DNA of 64,000 nt, taken from positions 7,502,001-7,566,000 of the forward strand of contig NC_134999.1 of assembly GCF_051020985.1 (NCBI RefSeq), read 5' to 3'. Shown here one piece after another: positions 46,001 through 59,379 of the stretch. Numbering within the stretch: position 1 is the stretch's first letter; each line of letters opens with the position of its first letter. Below the pieces are notes generated by a model. It was not told the origin of the DNA and did no database searches. It saw nothing but the letters and a program-made list of their open reading frames with translations. The stretch comes from Nomia melanderi (Eukaryota; Arthropoda; Insecta; Hymenoptera; Halictidae). Both the position numbers and the translations under genes were made by a program.

Positions 46001-49000
46001 GTAGTTTTGGTCCCTATGAGACCTCGTCCAGGAGTCCCATCACAGCTATGTCAAATGGCAGCTACCCCCGACATTCCTGGCTACTCTGCCCGACGGAATC
46101 CAAGATCCCACTTTGAAAACCTGATTTCTATAGTCTAAAGTCAATTTCGACCAAAAGTATTCCGACCTTCCCATCGGTCAGCCGGATGTAGCCTTGGTCC
46201 CTATGAGACCTCGACCTGGTGTCCAATCACTGCTAAGTCAAATGCCTACCCCCGACCTTCCTGGCAATTCTGCCCAACGGAATCCAAGTTTTGTACTTTG
46301 GAAACCTGGACTGTATTGTCTAAAGCCAATTTCGACCAAAAGTAACCCGACCTTCTCATCGGTCAGCCGGATGTAGCCTTGTGCCTATGAGACCTCGTCC
46401 TGGAGTCCCATCACTGCTAAGTCAAATGACTACTCCCAACCTTAATGGCAATTCTGCCCGACGGAATCCAAGTTTTCCACTTTGGAAACCTGGTTTGTAT
46501 AGTCTAAAGTCATTTTCGACCAAAAGTATCCCGACCTTCCCATCGGTCAGCCGGATGCAGCCTTGGAACCTATGAGACCTCTCCCTGGTGTCCAATCAAT
46601 GCTAAGTCAAATGACTACCCCCGACCTTCATGGCAATTCTGCCCGACGGAATCCAAGTTTTCCACTTTGGTAACCTGGATTGTATAGTCTAAAGTCATTT
46701 TCGAATATAAGTATGCAGACCTTCCCATCGGCCAGCCGGATGTAGCCTTGGTCCCTATGAGACCTCTCCCTGGTGTCCAATCAATGCTAAGTCAAATGAC
46801 TACCCCCGACCTTCATGGCAATTCTGCCCACCGGAATCCAAGTTTTCCACTTTGGAAACCTGGATTGTATAGTCTAATGTCAATTTCGACGAAAAGTATA
46901 CCGACCTTCCCATCGGTCAGCCGGATGTAGCCTTCGTCCCTATGAGACATCGTCGTGGAGTCCCATCACTGCTAAGTCAAATGGCTACCCTCGACCTTCC
47001 TGGCAATTCTGCCCGACGGAATCCAAGTTATGCACTTTGGAAACCTGGATTGTATAGTCTAAAGTCAATTTCGACCAAAAGTATCCCGAACTTCCCATAG
47101 GTCAGCTGGATGTAGCCTTGGAACCTATGAGACCTCGTCCTGGAGTCCCATCACTGCTAAGTCAAATGGCTCCCCCGACCTTCCTGGCAATTCCGGCTGA
47201 CGGAATCCAAGTTTTCCACTTTGGACACCCGGATTGTATATTCTAAAGTCAATTTCGACCAAAAGTATCCCGACCTTCCCATCGGTCAGCCGGATGTATC
47301 CTTCGTCCCTATGAGACATCGTCCTGGTGTCCCATCACTGCTAAGTCAAATGACTACCCCAGACCTTCCTGGCAATTCTGCCCGACGGAATCCAAGTTTT
47401 TCGCTTTGGAAACCTGGTTTTTATAGTCTAAAGTCAATTTCGATCAAAAGTATACCGACCTTCCCATCGGTCAGCCGGATGTAGCCTTCGTCCCTATGAC
47501 ACATCGTCATGGAGCCCAAACACTACTAAGTCAAATGGCTACCCCCGACCTACCAGGCAATTCTGCCGACGGAATCCAAGTTTTGCAATTTGGAAACCTG
47601 GATTGTGTAGTCTAAAGTCAATTTCGACCAATAGTATCCCGACCTTCCCATCGGTCAGCCGGATGTAGCTTTCGTCCCTATGAGACCTCGTCCTGGAGTC
47701 CCATCACTGCTAAGTGAAATGGCTTCCCCCGACCTTCCTGGCAATTCCGGCCGACGGAATCCAGGTTTTCCACTTTGGCAACCGGGTTTGTATAGTCTAA
47801 AGTCATTTTCGACCAAAAGTATCCAGGCCTTCCCATCGGTCAGCCGGATGTAGCCTTGGTCCCTATGAGACCTCTCCCTGGTGTCCATTCACTTCTAAGT
47901 CAAATGGCTTCCCCCGACCTTCCTGGCAATTCTGGCCGACGGAATCTAAGTTTTCCACTTGTGCAACCTGGTTTGTATAGTCTAAAGTCAATTTCGACCA
48001 AAAGTATTCCGAACTTCACATCGGTCAGCCGGATGTGGCCTTGGAACCTATGAGACCTCGTCCTGAAGTCCCATCACTGCTAAGTCAAATGGTTCCCCCG
48101 ACCTTCCTGGCAATTCCGGCCGACGGAGTCCAAGTTTTCCACTTTGGAAACCCGGATTGTATATTCTAAAGTCAATTTCGACCAAAAGTATCCCGACCTT
48201 CCCATCGGTCAGCCGGATGTATCCTTCGTCCCTATGAGACATCGTCCTGGAGTCCCATCACAGCTAAGTCAAATATCTCCCCCGATATTCCTGGCAATTC
48301 TGCCCTACGTAATGCAAGTTTTGCACTTTGAAAACCTGGTTTGTATGGTCTAAAGTCAATTTCGACCAAAAGTATCCCGAACTTCCCATTGGTCAGTCGG
48401 ATGTAGCATTGGAACCTATGAGACATCGTCCTGGAGTCCCATCACAGCTAAGTCAAATGGCTCCCCCGATATTCCTGGCAATTCTGCCCGACGGAATCCA
48501 AGGTTTTCGCTTTGGAAACCTGGTTTGTATAGTCTAAAGTCAATTTCGATCAAAAGTATACCGACCTTCCCATCGGTCAGCCGGATGTAGCCGTCGTCCC
48601 TATGACACATCGTCATGGAGTCCAAACACTACTAAGTCAAATGGCTACCCCCGACCTACCAGGCAATTCTGCCGACGGAATCCAAGTTTTGCACTTTGGA
48701 AACCTGGATTGTATAGTCTAAAGTCAATTTCGACCAATAGTATCCCGACCTTCCCATCGGTCAGCCGGATGTAGCCTTGGTCCCTATGAGACCTCTCCCT
48801 GGTGTCCAATCACTGCTAAGTCAAATGGCTTCCCACGACCTTCCTGGCAATTCTGCCCGACGGAATCCAAGTTTTGCACATTGGAAACCTGGATTGTATA
48901 GTGTAAAGTCAATTTCGACCAAAAGTATCCCGATCTTCCCACTGGTCAGTCGGATGTAGCCTTGGAACATATGAGACCTCGTCCTGGAGTCCAATCACTG

Positions 49001-49150
49001 CTAAGTCAAATGGCTCCCCCGACCTTCCTGGCAATTCCGGCCGACGGAATCCAAGTTTTCCACTTTGGAAACCTGGTTTGTATAGTCTAAAGCCATTTTC
49101 GACCAAAAGTATCCCGACCTTCCAATCGGTCAGCCGGATGTAGCCTTGGT
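46001..49150. repeat. Satellite segment J: five/six-monomer duplication and an outlying 188-bp monomer
   Basis: About 17 monomers. A 188-bp GGCAGCTACC monomer sits near 46057, with its right arm damaged (CCAAGATCCCACTTTG). 47105-47330 matches 48028-48250 (offset 923, five monomers) and 47400-47690 matches 48506-48796 (offset 1,106, six monomers), so the second copy has one monomer more. Shared markers are CGGATTGTATATTC, TTCGCTTTGG, CGATCAAAAGTATACC, GACACATCGTCATGG and CTACCAGGC. Confidence 0.85.
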
Positions 49151-52100
49151 CCCTATGAGAACTCGTCCTGGAGTCCCATCACAGCTATGTCAAGTGGCTC
49201 CCCCGAGCTTCCTCGCAATTCCGGCCGACGGAATCCAAGTTTTCCACTTTGGACACCTGGTTTGGATAATCTAAAGTCAATTTCGACTAAAAGTATCCTG
49301 AACTTCCCATCGGTCAGCCGGATGTAGCCTTGGAACCTGAGACCTCGTCCTGGAGTCACATTACTGCTAATTCAAAGGACTACCCCCGACCTTCCTGGCA
49401 ATTGTGCCCGACGGAGTCCATGTTTTCCACTTTGGAAACCTGGTTTGTATAGTCTAAAGTCAATTTCGACCAAAAGTATCCCGACCTTCCCATCGGTCAG
49501 CCGGATGTAGCCTTCGTCCCTATGAGACATCGTCCTGTAGTCCCATCACTGCTAAGTCAAATGGCTACCTCCGACCTTCCTGGCAATTCTGCCCGACGGA
49601 ATCCAAGTTTTGCTCTTTGGAAACCTGGATTGTATAGTCGAAAGTCATTTTCGGCCAAAAGTATCCAGAGCTTCCCATCGGTCAGCCGGATGTAGCCTTG
49701 GTCCCTATGAGACCTCGCCCTGGTTTCCAATCACTGCTAAGTCAAATGAATACCCCCGACCTACCTGGCAATTCTGCCCGGCGGAATCCAAGTTTTGCAC
49801 TTTGGAAACCTGGATTCTATAGTCTAACGTCAATTTCGACCAAAAGTATCCCGAACTTCCCATCGGTCAGCCGGATGTAGCCTTAGTCCCTGTGAGATCT
49901 CGTCCTGGAGTCCCATCACTGCTAAGTCAAATGGCTTCCCTCGACCTTCCTGGCAATTCTTCCCGACGGAGTCCAAGTTTTCCACTTTGGAAACCTGGTT
50001 TGTATAGTCTAAAGTCAATTTCGACCAAAAGTATCCCGACCTTCCCATCGGTCAGCCGGAAGTAGCCTTGGTCCCTATGAGACCTCGCCGTGGTGTCCAA
50101 TCACTGCTAAGTCAAATGACTACCCCCGACCATCATGGCAATTCTGCCCGACGGAATCCAAGTTTTCCGCTTTGGAAACCTGGATTGTATAGTCTAAAGT
50201 CAGTTTCGACCAAAAGTATCCCGACCTTCCCATCGGTCAGCCGGATGTAGCCTTCGTCCATATGAGACATCGTCCTGGAGTCCCTTCACTGCTAAGTCAA
50301 ATGGCTACCCCCGACGTTCCTGGCAATTCCAGCCGACGGAATCCAAGTTTTCTACTTTGGAAACCTGGATTGTATTGTCTAAAGTCAATTTTGAACAAAA
50401 GTATCCCGAACTTCCCATCGGTCAGCCGTATGTAGCCTTGGAACCTATGAGACCTCGTCCTGGAGTCCCATCACTGCTAAGTCAAGTGAATACCCCCGAC
50501 CTTCCTGGCAATTCTGCCAGACGGAATCCAAGTTTTGCACTTTGGAAACCTGGATTGTATAGTCTAAAGTCAATTTCGACCAAAAGTATCCCGACCTTCC
50601 CATCGGTCAGCCGGATGTAGCCTTGGTCCCTATGAGTCCTCGCCCTGGTGTCCAATCACTGCTAAGTTAAATGGCTACCCCCGACCTTCCTGGCAATTCT
50701 GGCCGAGGGAATCCATGTTTTTCACTTTGGAAACCTGGATTGTTTAGTCGAAAGTCAATTTCGACCAAAAGAATCCCGACCTTCCCATCGGTCAGCCGGA
50801 TGTAGCCTTGGTCCCTACTAGACCTCTCCCTGGTGTCCAATCACTTCTAAGTCAAATGGCTTCCCCCGACCTTCCTGGCAATTCTGCCCGACGGAATCCA
50901 AGTTTTCCACTTTGGAAACCTGGTTTGTATAGTCTAAAGTCAATTTCGACCAAAAGTATCCCGACCATCCCATTGGTCAGCCGGATGTAGCCTTTGTCCC
51001 TATGAGACCTCGTCCTGGAGTCCAGTCACTTCTAAGTCAAATGGCTTCCCCGACCTTCCTAGCAATTCTGGCCGACGGAATCCAAGTTTTCCACTTTGGA
51101 AACCTGGTTTGTATAGTCTAAAGTCTATTTCGACTAAAAGTATCCCGAACTTCCCATCGGTCAGCCGGATGTAGCCTTGGTCCCTATGTGTCCTCGCCCT
51201 GGTGCCCAATCACTGCTAAGTGAAATGGCTTCCCCCGACCTTCCTGGCACTTCTGGCCGACGGAATCCAAGTTTTCCACTTTGGAAACCTGGATTGTATA
51301 GTCTAAAGTCAATTTCGACCAAAAGTATCCCGACCATCCCATCGGTCAGCCGGATGTAGCCTCCGTCCCTATGAGACCTCGTCCTGGAGTCCCATCACTG
51401 CTAAGTAAAATGGCTACCCCCGACCTTCCTGGCAATTCTGCCCGACGGAATCCAAGTTTTGCACTTTGGAAACCTGGATTGTATAGTCTAAAGTCATTTT
51501 CGACCAAAAGTATCCCGACCATCCCATCGGTCAGCCGGATGTAGCCTTGGTCCCTATGAGACCTCTCCCTGCTGTCCAATCACCGCTAAGTCAAATGGCT
51601 TCCCCCGACCTTCCTGGCAATTCTGGCCGACGTAATCCAAGTTTTCCACTTTGGCAACCTCGTTTGTATAGTCTAAAGTCATTTTCGACCAAAAGTATCC
51701 AGGCCTACTCATCGGTCAGCCGGATGTAGCCTTTGTCTCTATGAGATCTCGTCATGGAGTCCCATCACTGCTAAGTAAAATGGCTAACCCCGACCTTCCA
51801 GGCAATTCTGCCCAACGGAATCCAAGTTTCCCACTTTGGAAACCTGGATTGTATAGTCTAAAGTCTATTTCGACCAAAAGTATCCCGACATTCCCATCGG
51901 TCAGCCGGATGTAGCCTTGGCCCTTATGAGACCTCGTCCAGGAGTCCAATCACAGCTATGTCAAATGACTCCCCCGACATTCCTGGCAATTCCGGCCGAC
52001 GGAATCCAAGTTTTCCACTTTGTGAACCTGGTTTGTATAGTCTAAAGTCAATTTCGACCAAAAGTATCCCGAACTTCCCATCGGTCAGCCGGATGTAGCC

Positions 52101-52840
52101 TTGGAACCTATGAGACCTCGTCCTGGAGTCCCATCACTGCTAAGTCAAATGGCTACCCCCGACCTTCCTGGCAATTCTGGAGGACGGAATCCAAGTTTTC
52201 CACTTTGGCAACCTGGTTTGTATAGTCTAAAGCCATTTTCGACCAAAAGTATCCAGACCTTCCCATCGGTCAGCCGGATGTAGCCTTGGTCCCTATGAGA
52301 CCTCGCCCTGGTGTGCAATCACTGCTAAGTCAAATGGCTACCCCCGAACTTCCTGGCAATTCTGCCCGACGGAATCCAAGTTTTTCACTTTGGAAACCTG
52401 GATTGTATAGTCGAAAGTCATTTGCGACCAAAAGTATCCCGACCTTCCCATCGGTCGGCCGGATGTAGCCTTGGAACCTATGAGACCTCGTCCTGGAGTC
52501 CCATCACTACTAAGTCAAATGGCTACCCCCGACCTTCCTGGCAATTCTGCCCGACGGAATCCAAGTTTTGCACTTTGTAAACCTGGATTGTATAGTGTAA
52601 AGTCAATTTCGACCAAAAGTATCCCGATCTTCCCACTGGTCAGTCGGATGTAGCCTTGGAACCTATGAGACCTCGTCCTGGAGTCCCATCACTGCTAAGT
52701 CAAATGGCTCCCCCGACCTTCCTGGCAATTCCGGCCGACGGAATCCAAGTTTTCCACTTTGGAAACCTGGATTGTATAGTCTAAAGCCAATTTCGACCAA
52801 AAGTATCCCGACCTTCCAATCGGTCAGCCGGATGTAGCCT
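49151..52840. repeat. Satellite segment K: mixed monomers without a clear higher-order repeat
   Basis: About 20 monomers of mixed haplotypes. I could not find a long block duplication inside it by eye. Local features are a 183-bp CCTGAGACC monomer at about 49333, GAATACC left arms at about 49750 and 50488, and repeated AAGTAAAATGG near 51410 and 51777. 52286-52515 shares GAACTTCC, TTTTTCACTTTGG, GTCGAAAGTC, TTTGCGACC and CGGTCGGCC with 43051-43280. No gene or non-satellite insert is visible. Confidence 0.82.
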
Positions 52841-55800
52841 TGGTCCCTATGAGACCTCGTCCTGGAGTCATATCACTGCTAAGTCAAATGGCTTCCCCCG
52901 ACCTTCCTGGCAATTCTGGCCGATGGAGTCCAAGTTTTCCACTTTGGCAACCTTGTTTGTATAGTCTAAGTTCATTTTCGACCAAAAGTATCCAGACCTT
53001 CCCATCGGTCAGCCGGATGTAGCCTTGGTCCCTATGAGACCTCGTCCTGGAGTCCCATCACTGCGAAGTCAAATGGCTTCCCCCGACCTTCCTGGCAATT
53101 CTGCCCGACGGAATCCAAGTTTTGCACTTTGTAAACCTGGATCGAATAGTCTAAAGTCAATTTTGTCCAAAAGAATCCCGACTTTCCCATCGGTCAGCTG
53201 GATGTATCGTTGGTCCCTGTGAGACCTCGCCCTGGTGTCCAATCACTGCAAAGTCAAATGGCTTCCCACGACCTTCCTGGCAATTCTGGCCGACGGAATC
53301 CAAGTTTTCCACTTTGGCAACCTGGTTTGTATAGTCTAAAGTCATTTTCGACCAAAAGTATCCAGACCTTCCCATCGGTCAGCCGGATGTAGCCTTCGTC
53401 CCTATGAGACGTCTCCCTGGTGTCCAATCACTGCTAAGTCAAATGGCTTCCCACGACCTTCCTGGCAATTCTGGCCGACGGAATCCAAGTTTTCCACTTT
53501 GGCAACCTGGTTTGTATAGTCTAAAGTCATTTTCGACCAAAAGTATCCAGGCCTTCCCATCGGTCAGCCGGATGTAGCCTTCGTCCCTATGAGACATCGT
53601 CCTGGAGTCCCTTCACTGATAAGTCAAATGGTTACCCCCGACCTTCCTGGCAATTCCGCCCGACGGAATACAAGTTTTCCACTTTGGAAACCTGGTTTGT
53701 ATAGTCTAAAGTCATTCTCAACCAAAAGTATCCCGACCTTCCCATCGGTGAGCCGGATGTAGCCTTGGTCCCTATGAGACCTCGTCCTGGAGTCCCATCA
53801 ATGCGAAGTCAAATGGCTTCCCCCGACCTTCCTGGAAATTCTGGTCAACGGAATCCAAGTTTTCCACTTTGGAAACCTGGATTGTTTAGTCTAAAGTCAT
53901 TTTCGACCAAAAGTATCCCGATCTTCCAATCGGTCAGCCGGATGTAGCCTTGGTCCCTATGAGACCTCGCCCTGGTGTCCAATCACTGCTAAGTCAAATG
54001 GCTTCCCCCGACATTCCTGGCAATTCTGGCCGACGGAATCCAAGTTTTCCACTTTGGCAACCTGGCTTGTATAGTCTAAAGTCATTTTCGACCAAAAGTA
54101 TGCAGGCCTTCCCATCGGTCAGCCGGATGTAGCCTTCGTCTCTATGAGACCTCGTCCTGGAGTCCCATTACTGCTAAGTCAAATGACTACACCCGACCTT
54201 CCTTGCAATTCTGCCCCGACAGAATGCAAGTTTTGCACATTGGAAACCTGGATTGTATAGTCTAAAGTCAATTTCGACCAAAAGTATCCCGACCTTCCCA
54301 TCGGTCAGCCGGATGTAGCCTTGGTCCCTATGAGACCTCGTCCTGGTGTCCAATCACTGCTAAGTCAAATGACTACCCCCGACCTTCATGGCATTTTTGC
54401 CCGACGGAATCCAAGTTTTCCACTTTGGAAACCCGGATTGTATAGTCTAAAGTCAATTTCGACCAAAAGTATGCCGACCTTCCCATCGGTCAGCCGGATG
54501 TAGCCTTGGTCCCTATGAGACCTCGTCCTGGAGTCATATCACTGCTAAGTCAAATGGCTTCCCCCGACCTTCCTGGCAATTCTGGCCGATGGAGTCCAAG
54601 TTTTCCACTTTGGCAACCTTGTTTGTATAGTCTAAGGTCATTTTCGACCAAAAGTGTCCAGGCCTTCCCATCGGTCAGCCGGATGTAGCCTTGGTCCCTA
54701 TGAGATCTCGTGCTGGAGACCCATCACTGCTAAGTCAAATGGCTACCCCCGACCTTCCTGGCAATTCTGGCCGACGGAATCCAAGTTTTCCACTTTGGCA
54801 ACCTGGTTTGTATAGTCTAAAGTCATTTTCGACCAAAAGTATCCCGACCTTCCAATCGGTCAGCCGGATGTAGCCTTGGTCCCTATGAGACCTCGCCCTG
54901 GTGTCCAATCACTGCTAAGTCAAATGGCTTCCCCCTGACATTCCTGGCAATTCTGGCCGACGGAATCCAAGTTTTCCGCTTTGGCAACCTGATTTGTATA
55001 GTCTAAAGTCAATTTCGAATAAAAGTATCCCGAACTTCCCATCGGTCAGCCGGATGTAGCCTTGATCCCTATGAGACCTCGTCCAGGAGTCCCATCACAG
55101 CTATGTCAAATGGCAGCTACCCCCGACATTCCTGGCTACTCTGCCCGACGGAATCCAAGTTTTCCTCTTTGGAAACCTGATTTCTATTGTCTAAAGTCAA
55201 TTTCGACCAAAAGTATCCCGACCTTCCCATCGGGCAGCCGGATGTAGCCTTGTTCCCTATGAGACCTCGTCCTGGAGTCATATCACTGCTAAGTCAAATG
55301 GCTTCCCCCGACCTTCCTGGCAATTCTGGCCGGCTGAGTCCAAGTTTTCCACTTTGGCATCCTTGTTTGTATAGTCTAAAGTCATTTTCGACCAAAAGTA
55401 TCCAGACCTTCCCATCGGTCAGCCGGATGTAGCCTTGGTCCCTATGAGACCTCGTCCAGGAGTCCCATCACTGCTATGTCAAATGGCTACCCCCTACCTT
55501 CCTGGAAATTCTGGCCGACGGAATCCAAGTTTTCCACTTTGGCAACCTGGTTTGTATAGTCTAAAGTCATTTTCGACCAAAAGTATCCAGACCTTCCCAT
55601 CGGTCAGCCGGATGTAGCCTTCGTCCCTATGAGACGTCTCCCTGGTGTCCAATCACTGCTAAGTCAAATGGCTTCCCACGACCTTCCTGGCAATTCTGGC
55701 CGACGGAATCCAAGTTTTCCACTTTGGCGACCTGGTTTGTATAGTCTAAAGTCATTATCGACCAAAAGTATCCAGGCCTTCCCATCGGTCAGCCGGATGT

Positions 55801-57830
55801 AGCTTTGGTCACTATGAGATCTCGTCCTGGAGTCCCATCACAGCTAAGTCAAATGGCTCCCTCGACCTTCCTGGCAATTCCGGCCGACGGAATCCAAGTT
55901 TTCCACTTTGGAAACCTGGTTTGTGCAGTCTAAAGTCAATTTCGACCAAAAGTATCGCGACCTTCCCATCGGTCAGCCGGATGTAGCTTTGGTCCCTACG
56001 AGACTTCGTCCTGGAGTCCCATCACTGCTAATTCAAATGGCTACCCCCGACCTTCCTGGCAATTCTGCCCGACGAAATCCAAGTTTTGCACTTTGGAAAC
56101 CTGGATCGTATGGTCTAAAGTCAATTTCGACCAAAAGTATCCCGACCTTCCCATCGGGCAGCCGGATGTAGCCTTGGAACCTATGTGACCTCGTCCAGGA
56201 ATCCCACCACTGCTAAGTCAGATGACTACCCCCGACCTTCCTGGCAATTCTGCCTCGACGGAATCCAAGTTTTCCACTTTGGAAACCTGGTTTGTATAGT
56301 CTAAAGTCAATTTCGACCAAAAGTATCCCGACCTTCCCATTGTTCAGCCGGATGTAGCCTTGGTCCCTATGAGACGTCTCCCTGGTGTCCAATCACTGCT
56401 AAGTCAAATGGCTTCCCACGACCTTCCTGGCAATTCTGGCCGACGGAATCCAAGTTTTCCACTTTGGCAACCTGGTTTGAATAGTCTAAAGTCAATTTCG
56501 ACTAAAAGTATCCCGTACTTCCCATCGGTCAGCCGGATGTTGCCATGGTCCCTATGAGACCTCTTCCTGGAGTCCCATCACACCTAAGTCGAATGGCTCC
56601 CCCGACCTTCTTGGCAATTCTGCCCGACGGAATTCAAGTTTTGCACTTTGGAAAACTGGATTGTATAGTCTAAAGTCAATTTCGACCAAAAGTATCCAGA
56701 CCTTCCCATCTGTCAGCCGGATGTAGCCCTGCCCGCTATTAGATCTCGTCCTGGAGTCCCATCCCTGCGAAGTCAAATGGCTACCCCCGACCTTCCTGGC
56801 CATTCTGGCCGACGGAATCCAAGTTTTCCACTTTGGCAACCTGGCTTGTATAGTCTAAAGTCATTTTCGACCAAAAGTATCCAGGCCTTCCTATCGGTCA
56901 GCCGGATGTAGCCTTCGTCCCTATGAGACCTCGTCCTGGAGTCCCATTACTGCTAAGTCAAATGACTACACCCGACCTTCCTTGCAATTCTTCCCCGACA
57001 GAATGCAAGTTTTGCACATTGGAAACCTGGATTGTATAGTCTAAAGTCAATTTCGACCAAAAGTATCCCGACCTTCCCATCGGTCAGCCGGATGTAGCCT
57101 TGGTCCCTATGAGACCTCGTCCTGGTGTCCAATCACTGCTAAGTCAAATGACTACCCCCGACCTTCATGGCATTTTTGCCCGACGGAATCCAAGTTTTCC
57201 ACTTTCGCAACCTGGTTTGTATAGTCTAAAGTCATTTTCGACCAAAAGTATCCAGACCTTCCCATCGGTCAGCCGGATGTAGCCTTCGTCCCTATGAGAC
57301 GTCTCCCTGGTGTCCAATCACTGCAAAGTCAAATGACTCCTCCCGACCTTCCTGGCAATTCTGGCCGACGGAATCCAAGTTTTCCACTTTGGCGACCTGG
57401 TTTGTATAGTCTAAAGTCATTTTCGACCAAAAGTATCCAGGCCTTCCCATCGGTCAGCCGGATGTAGCCTTCGTCCCTATGAGACATCGTCCTGGAGTCC
57501 CTTCACTGATAAGTCAAATGGTTACCCCCGACCTTCCTGGCAATTCTGCCTCGACGGAATCCAAGTTTTCCACTTTGGAAACCTGGTTTGTATAGTCTAA
57601 AGTCAATTTCGACTAAAAGTATCCCGTACTACCCATAGGTCAGCCGGATGTTGCCATGGTCCCTATGAGACCTCTTCCTGGAGTCCCATCACACCTAAGT
57701 CGAATGGCTCCCCCGACCTTCTTGGCAATTCTGGCCGACGGAATCCAAGTTTTCCACTTTGGTAACCTGGTTTGTATAGCCTAAGCCATTTCCGACCAAA
57801 AGTATCCAGACCTTCCCATCGGTCAGCCGG
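52841..57830. repeat. Satellite segment L: interleaved duplications, first part
   Basis: About 27 monomers. Recurrent marker monomers are GAGTCATATCACTG with GATGGAGTCC (52840, 54506; related at 55250; again at 58393), GAGACGTCTCCC with TTCCCACGACC (53400, 55625, 56367), CCCTTCACTGATAAG with GGTTACC (53610, 57505), GGCATTTTTGCC (54390, 57170), the 188-bp class at 55062, and TTTGTGCAGTC at 55920. 53025-53600 recurs near 60983-61560 (offset about 7,958). Confidence 0.84.
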
Positions 57831-59010
57831 ATGTAGCTTTGGTCCCTACGAGACTTCGTCCTGGAGTCCCATCACTGCTAATTCAAATGGCTACCCCCGG
57901 CCTTCCTGGCAATTCTGGTCGACGGAATCCAAGTTTTCCACTTTGGAAACCTGGATTGTTTAGTCTAAAGTCAATTTCGACCAAAAGTACCCCGACCTTC
58001 CCATCGGTCATCCGGATGTAGCCTCCGTCCCTATGAGACCTCGTCCTGGAGTCCCAACACTGCTAAGTCAAATGGCTACCCCCGACCTGCCTGGCAATTC
58101 TGCCGACGGAATCCAAGTTTTGCACTTTGGAAACCTGGATTGTATAGTCTAAAGTCATTTTCGACCAAAAGTATCCAGACCTGCCCATCGGTCAGCCGGA
58201 TGTAGCCTTGGTCCCTATGAGACCACTCCCTGGTGACCAATCACTGCTAAGTCAAATGGCTTCCCCCGACCTTCCTGGCAATTCTGGCCGACAGAATCCA
58301 AGTTTTCCACTTTGGAAACCCGGATTGTATAGTCTAAAGTCAATTTCGACCAAAAGTATGCCGACCTTCCCATCGGTCAGCCGGATGTAGCCTTGGTCCC
58401 TATGAGACCTCGTCCTGGAGTCATATCACTGCTAAGTCAAATGGCTTCCCCCGACCTTCCTGGCAATTCTGGCCGATGGAGTCCAAGTTTTCCACTTTGG
58501 CAACCTTGTTTGTATAGTCTAAGGTCATTTTCGACCAAAAGTATCCAGGCCTTCCCATCGGTCAGCCGGATGTAGCCTTGGTCCCTATGAGATCTCGTGC
58601 TGGAGACCCATCACTGCTAAGTCAAATGGCTACCCCCGACCTTCCAGGCAATTCTGGCCGACGGAATCCAAGTTTTCCACTTTGGCAACCTGGTTTTTAT
58701 AGTCTAAAGTCATTTTCGACCAAAAGTATCCCGACCTTCCAATCGGTCAGCCGGATGTAGCCTTGGTCCCTATGAGACCTCGCCCTGGTGTCCAATCACT
58801 ACTAAGTCAAATGACTACCGACGACCTTCCTGGCAATTCTGCCCAACGGAATACAAGTTTTGCACTTTGGCAACCTGGTTTGTATAGTCTAAAGTCAATT
58901 TCGACCAAAAGTATCGCGACCTTCCCATCGGTCAGCCGGATGTAGCTTTGGTCCCTACGAGACTTCGTCCTGGAGTCCCACCACTGCTAATTCAAATTGC
59001 TACCCCCGGC

Positions 59011-59379
59011 CTTCCTGGCCATTCTGGCCGACGGAATCCAAGTTTTCCACTTTGGCAACCTGGTTTGTATAGCCTAAGTCATTTCCGACCAAAAGTATCC
59101 AGACCTTCCCATAGGTCAGCCGGATGTAGCTTTGGTCACTATGAGATCTCGTCCTGGAGTCCCATCACTGCTAATTCAAATGGCTACCCCTGACCTTCCT
59201 GGCAATTCTGCCCGACGAAATCCAAGTTTTGCACTTTGGAAACCTGGATCGTATAGTCTAAAGTCAATATCGACCAAAAGTATCCCGACCTTCCCATCGG
59301 GCAGCCGGATGTAGCCTTGGAACCTATGAGACCTCGTCCAGCAGTCCCATCACTGCTAAGTCAGATGACTACCCCCGAC
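59011..59379. repeat. Two-monomer block repeated at the window end (63632-64000)
   Basis: The offset is 4,621. Shared rare markers are TGGCCATTCTGG, GCCTAAGTCATTTCCG, CCCATAGGTC, TTGGTCACTATGAG, CTAATTCAAATGG, CCCCTGACC, TCAATATCG and CAGCAGTCCC. Only one or two base differences are seen (for example GCCCGACG against GCCCAACG). The match is still running at base 64000. Confidence 0.85.

Noticed and set aside
49151..52840. A hidden higher-order repeat in this segment
   Set aside because: By eye I found only short shared pieces here (for example with 43.0-43.3 kb) and no constant offset over several monomers. A computed dot plot could change this.
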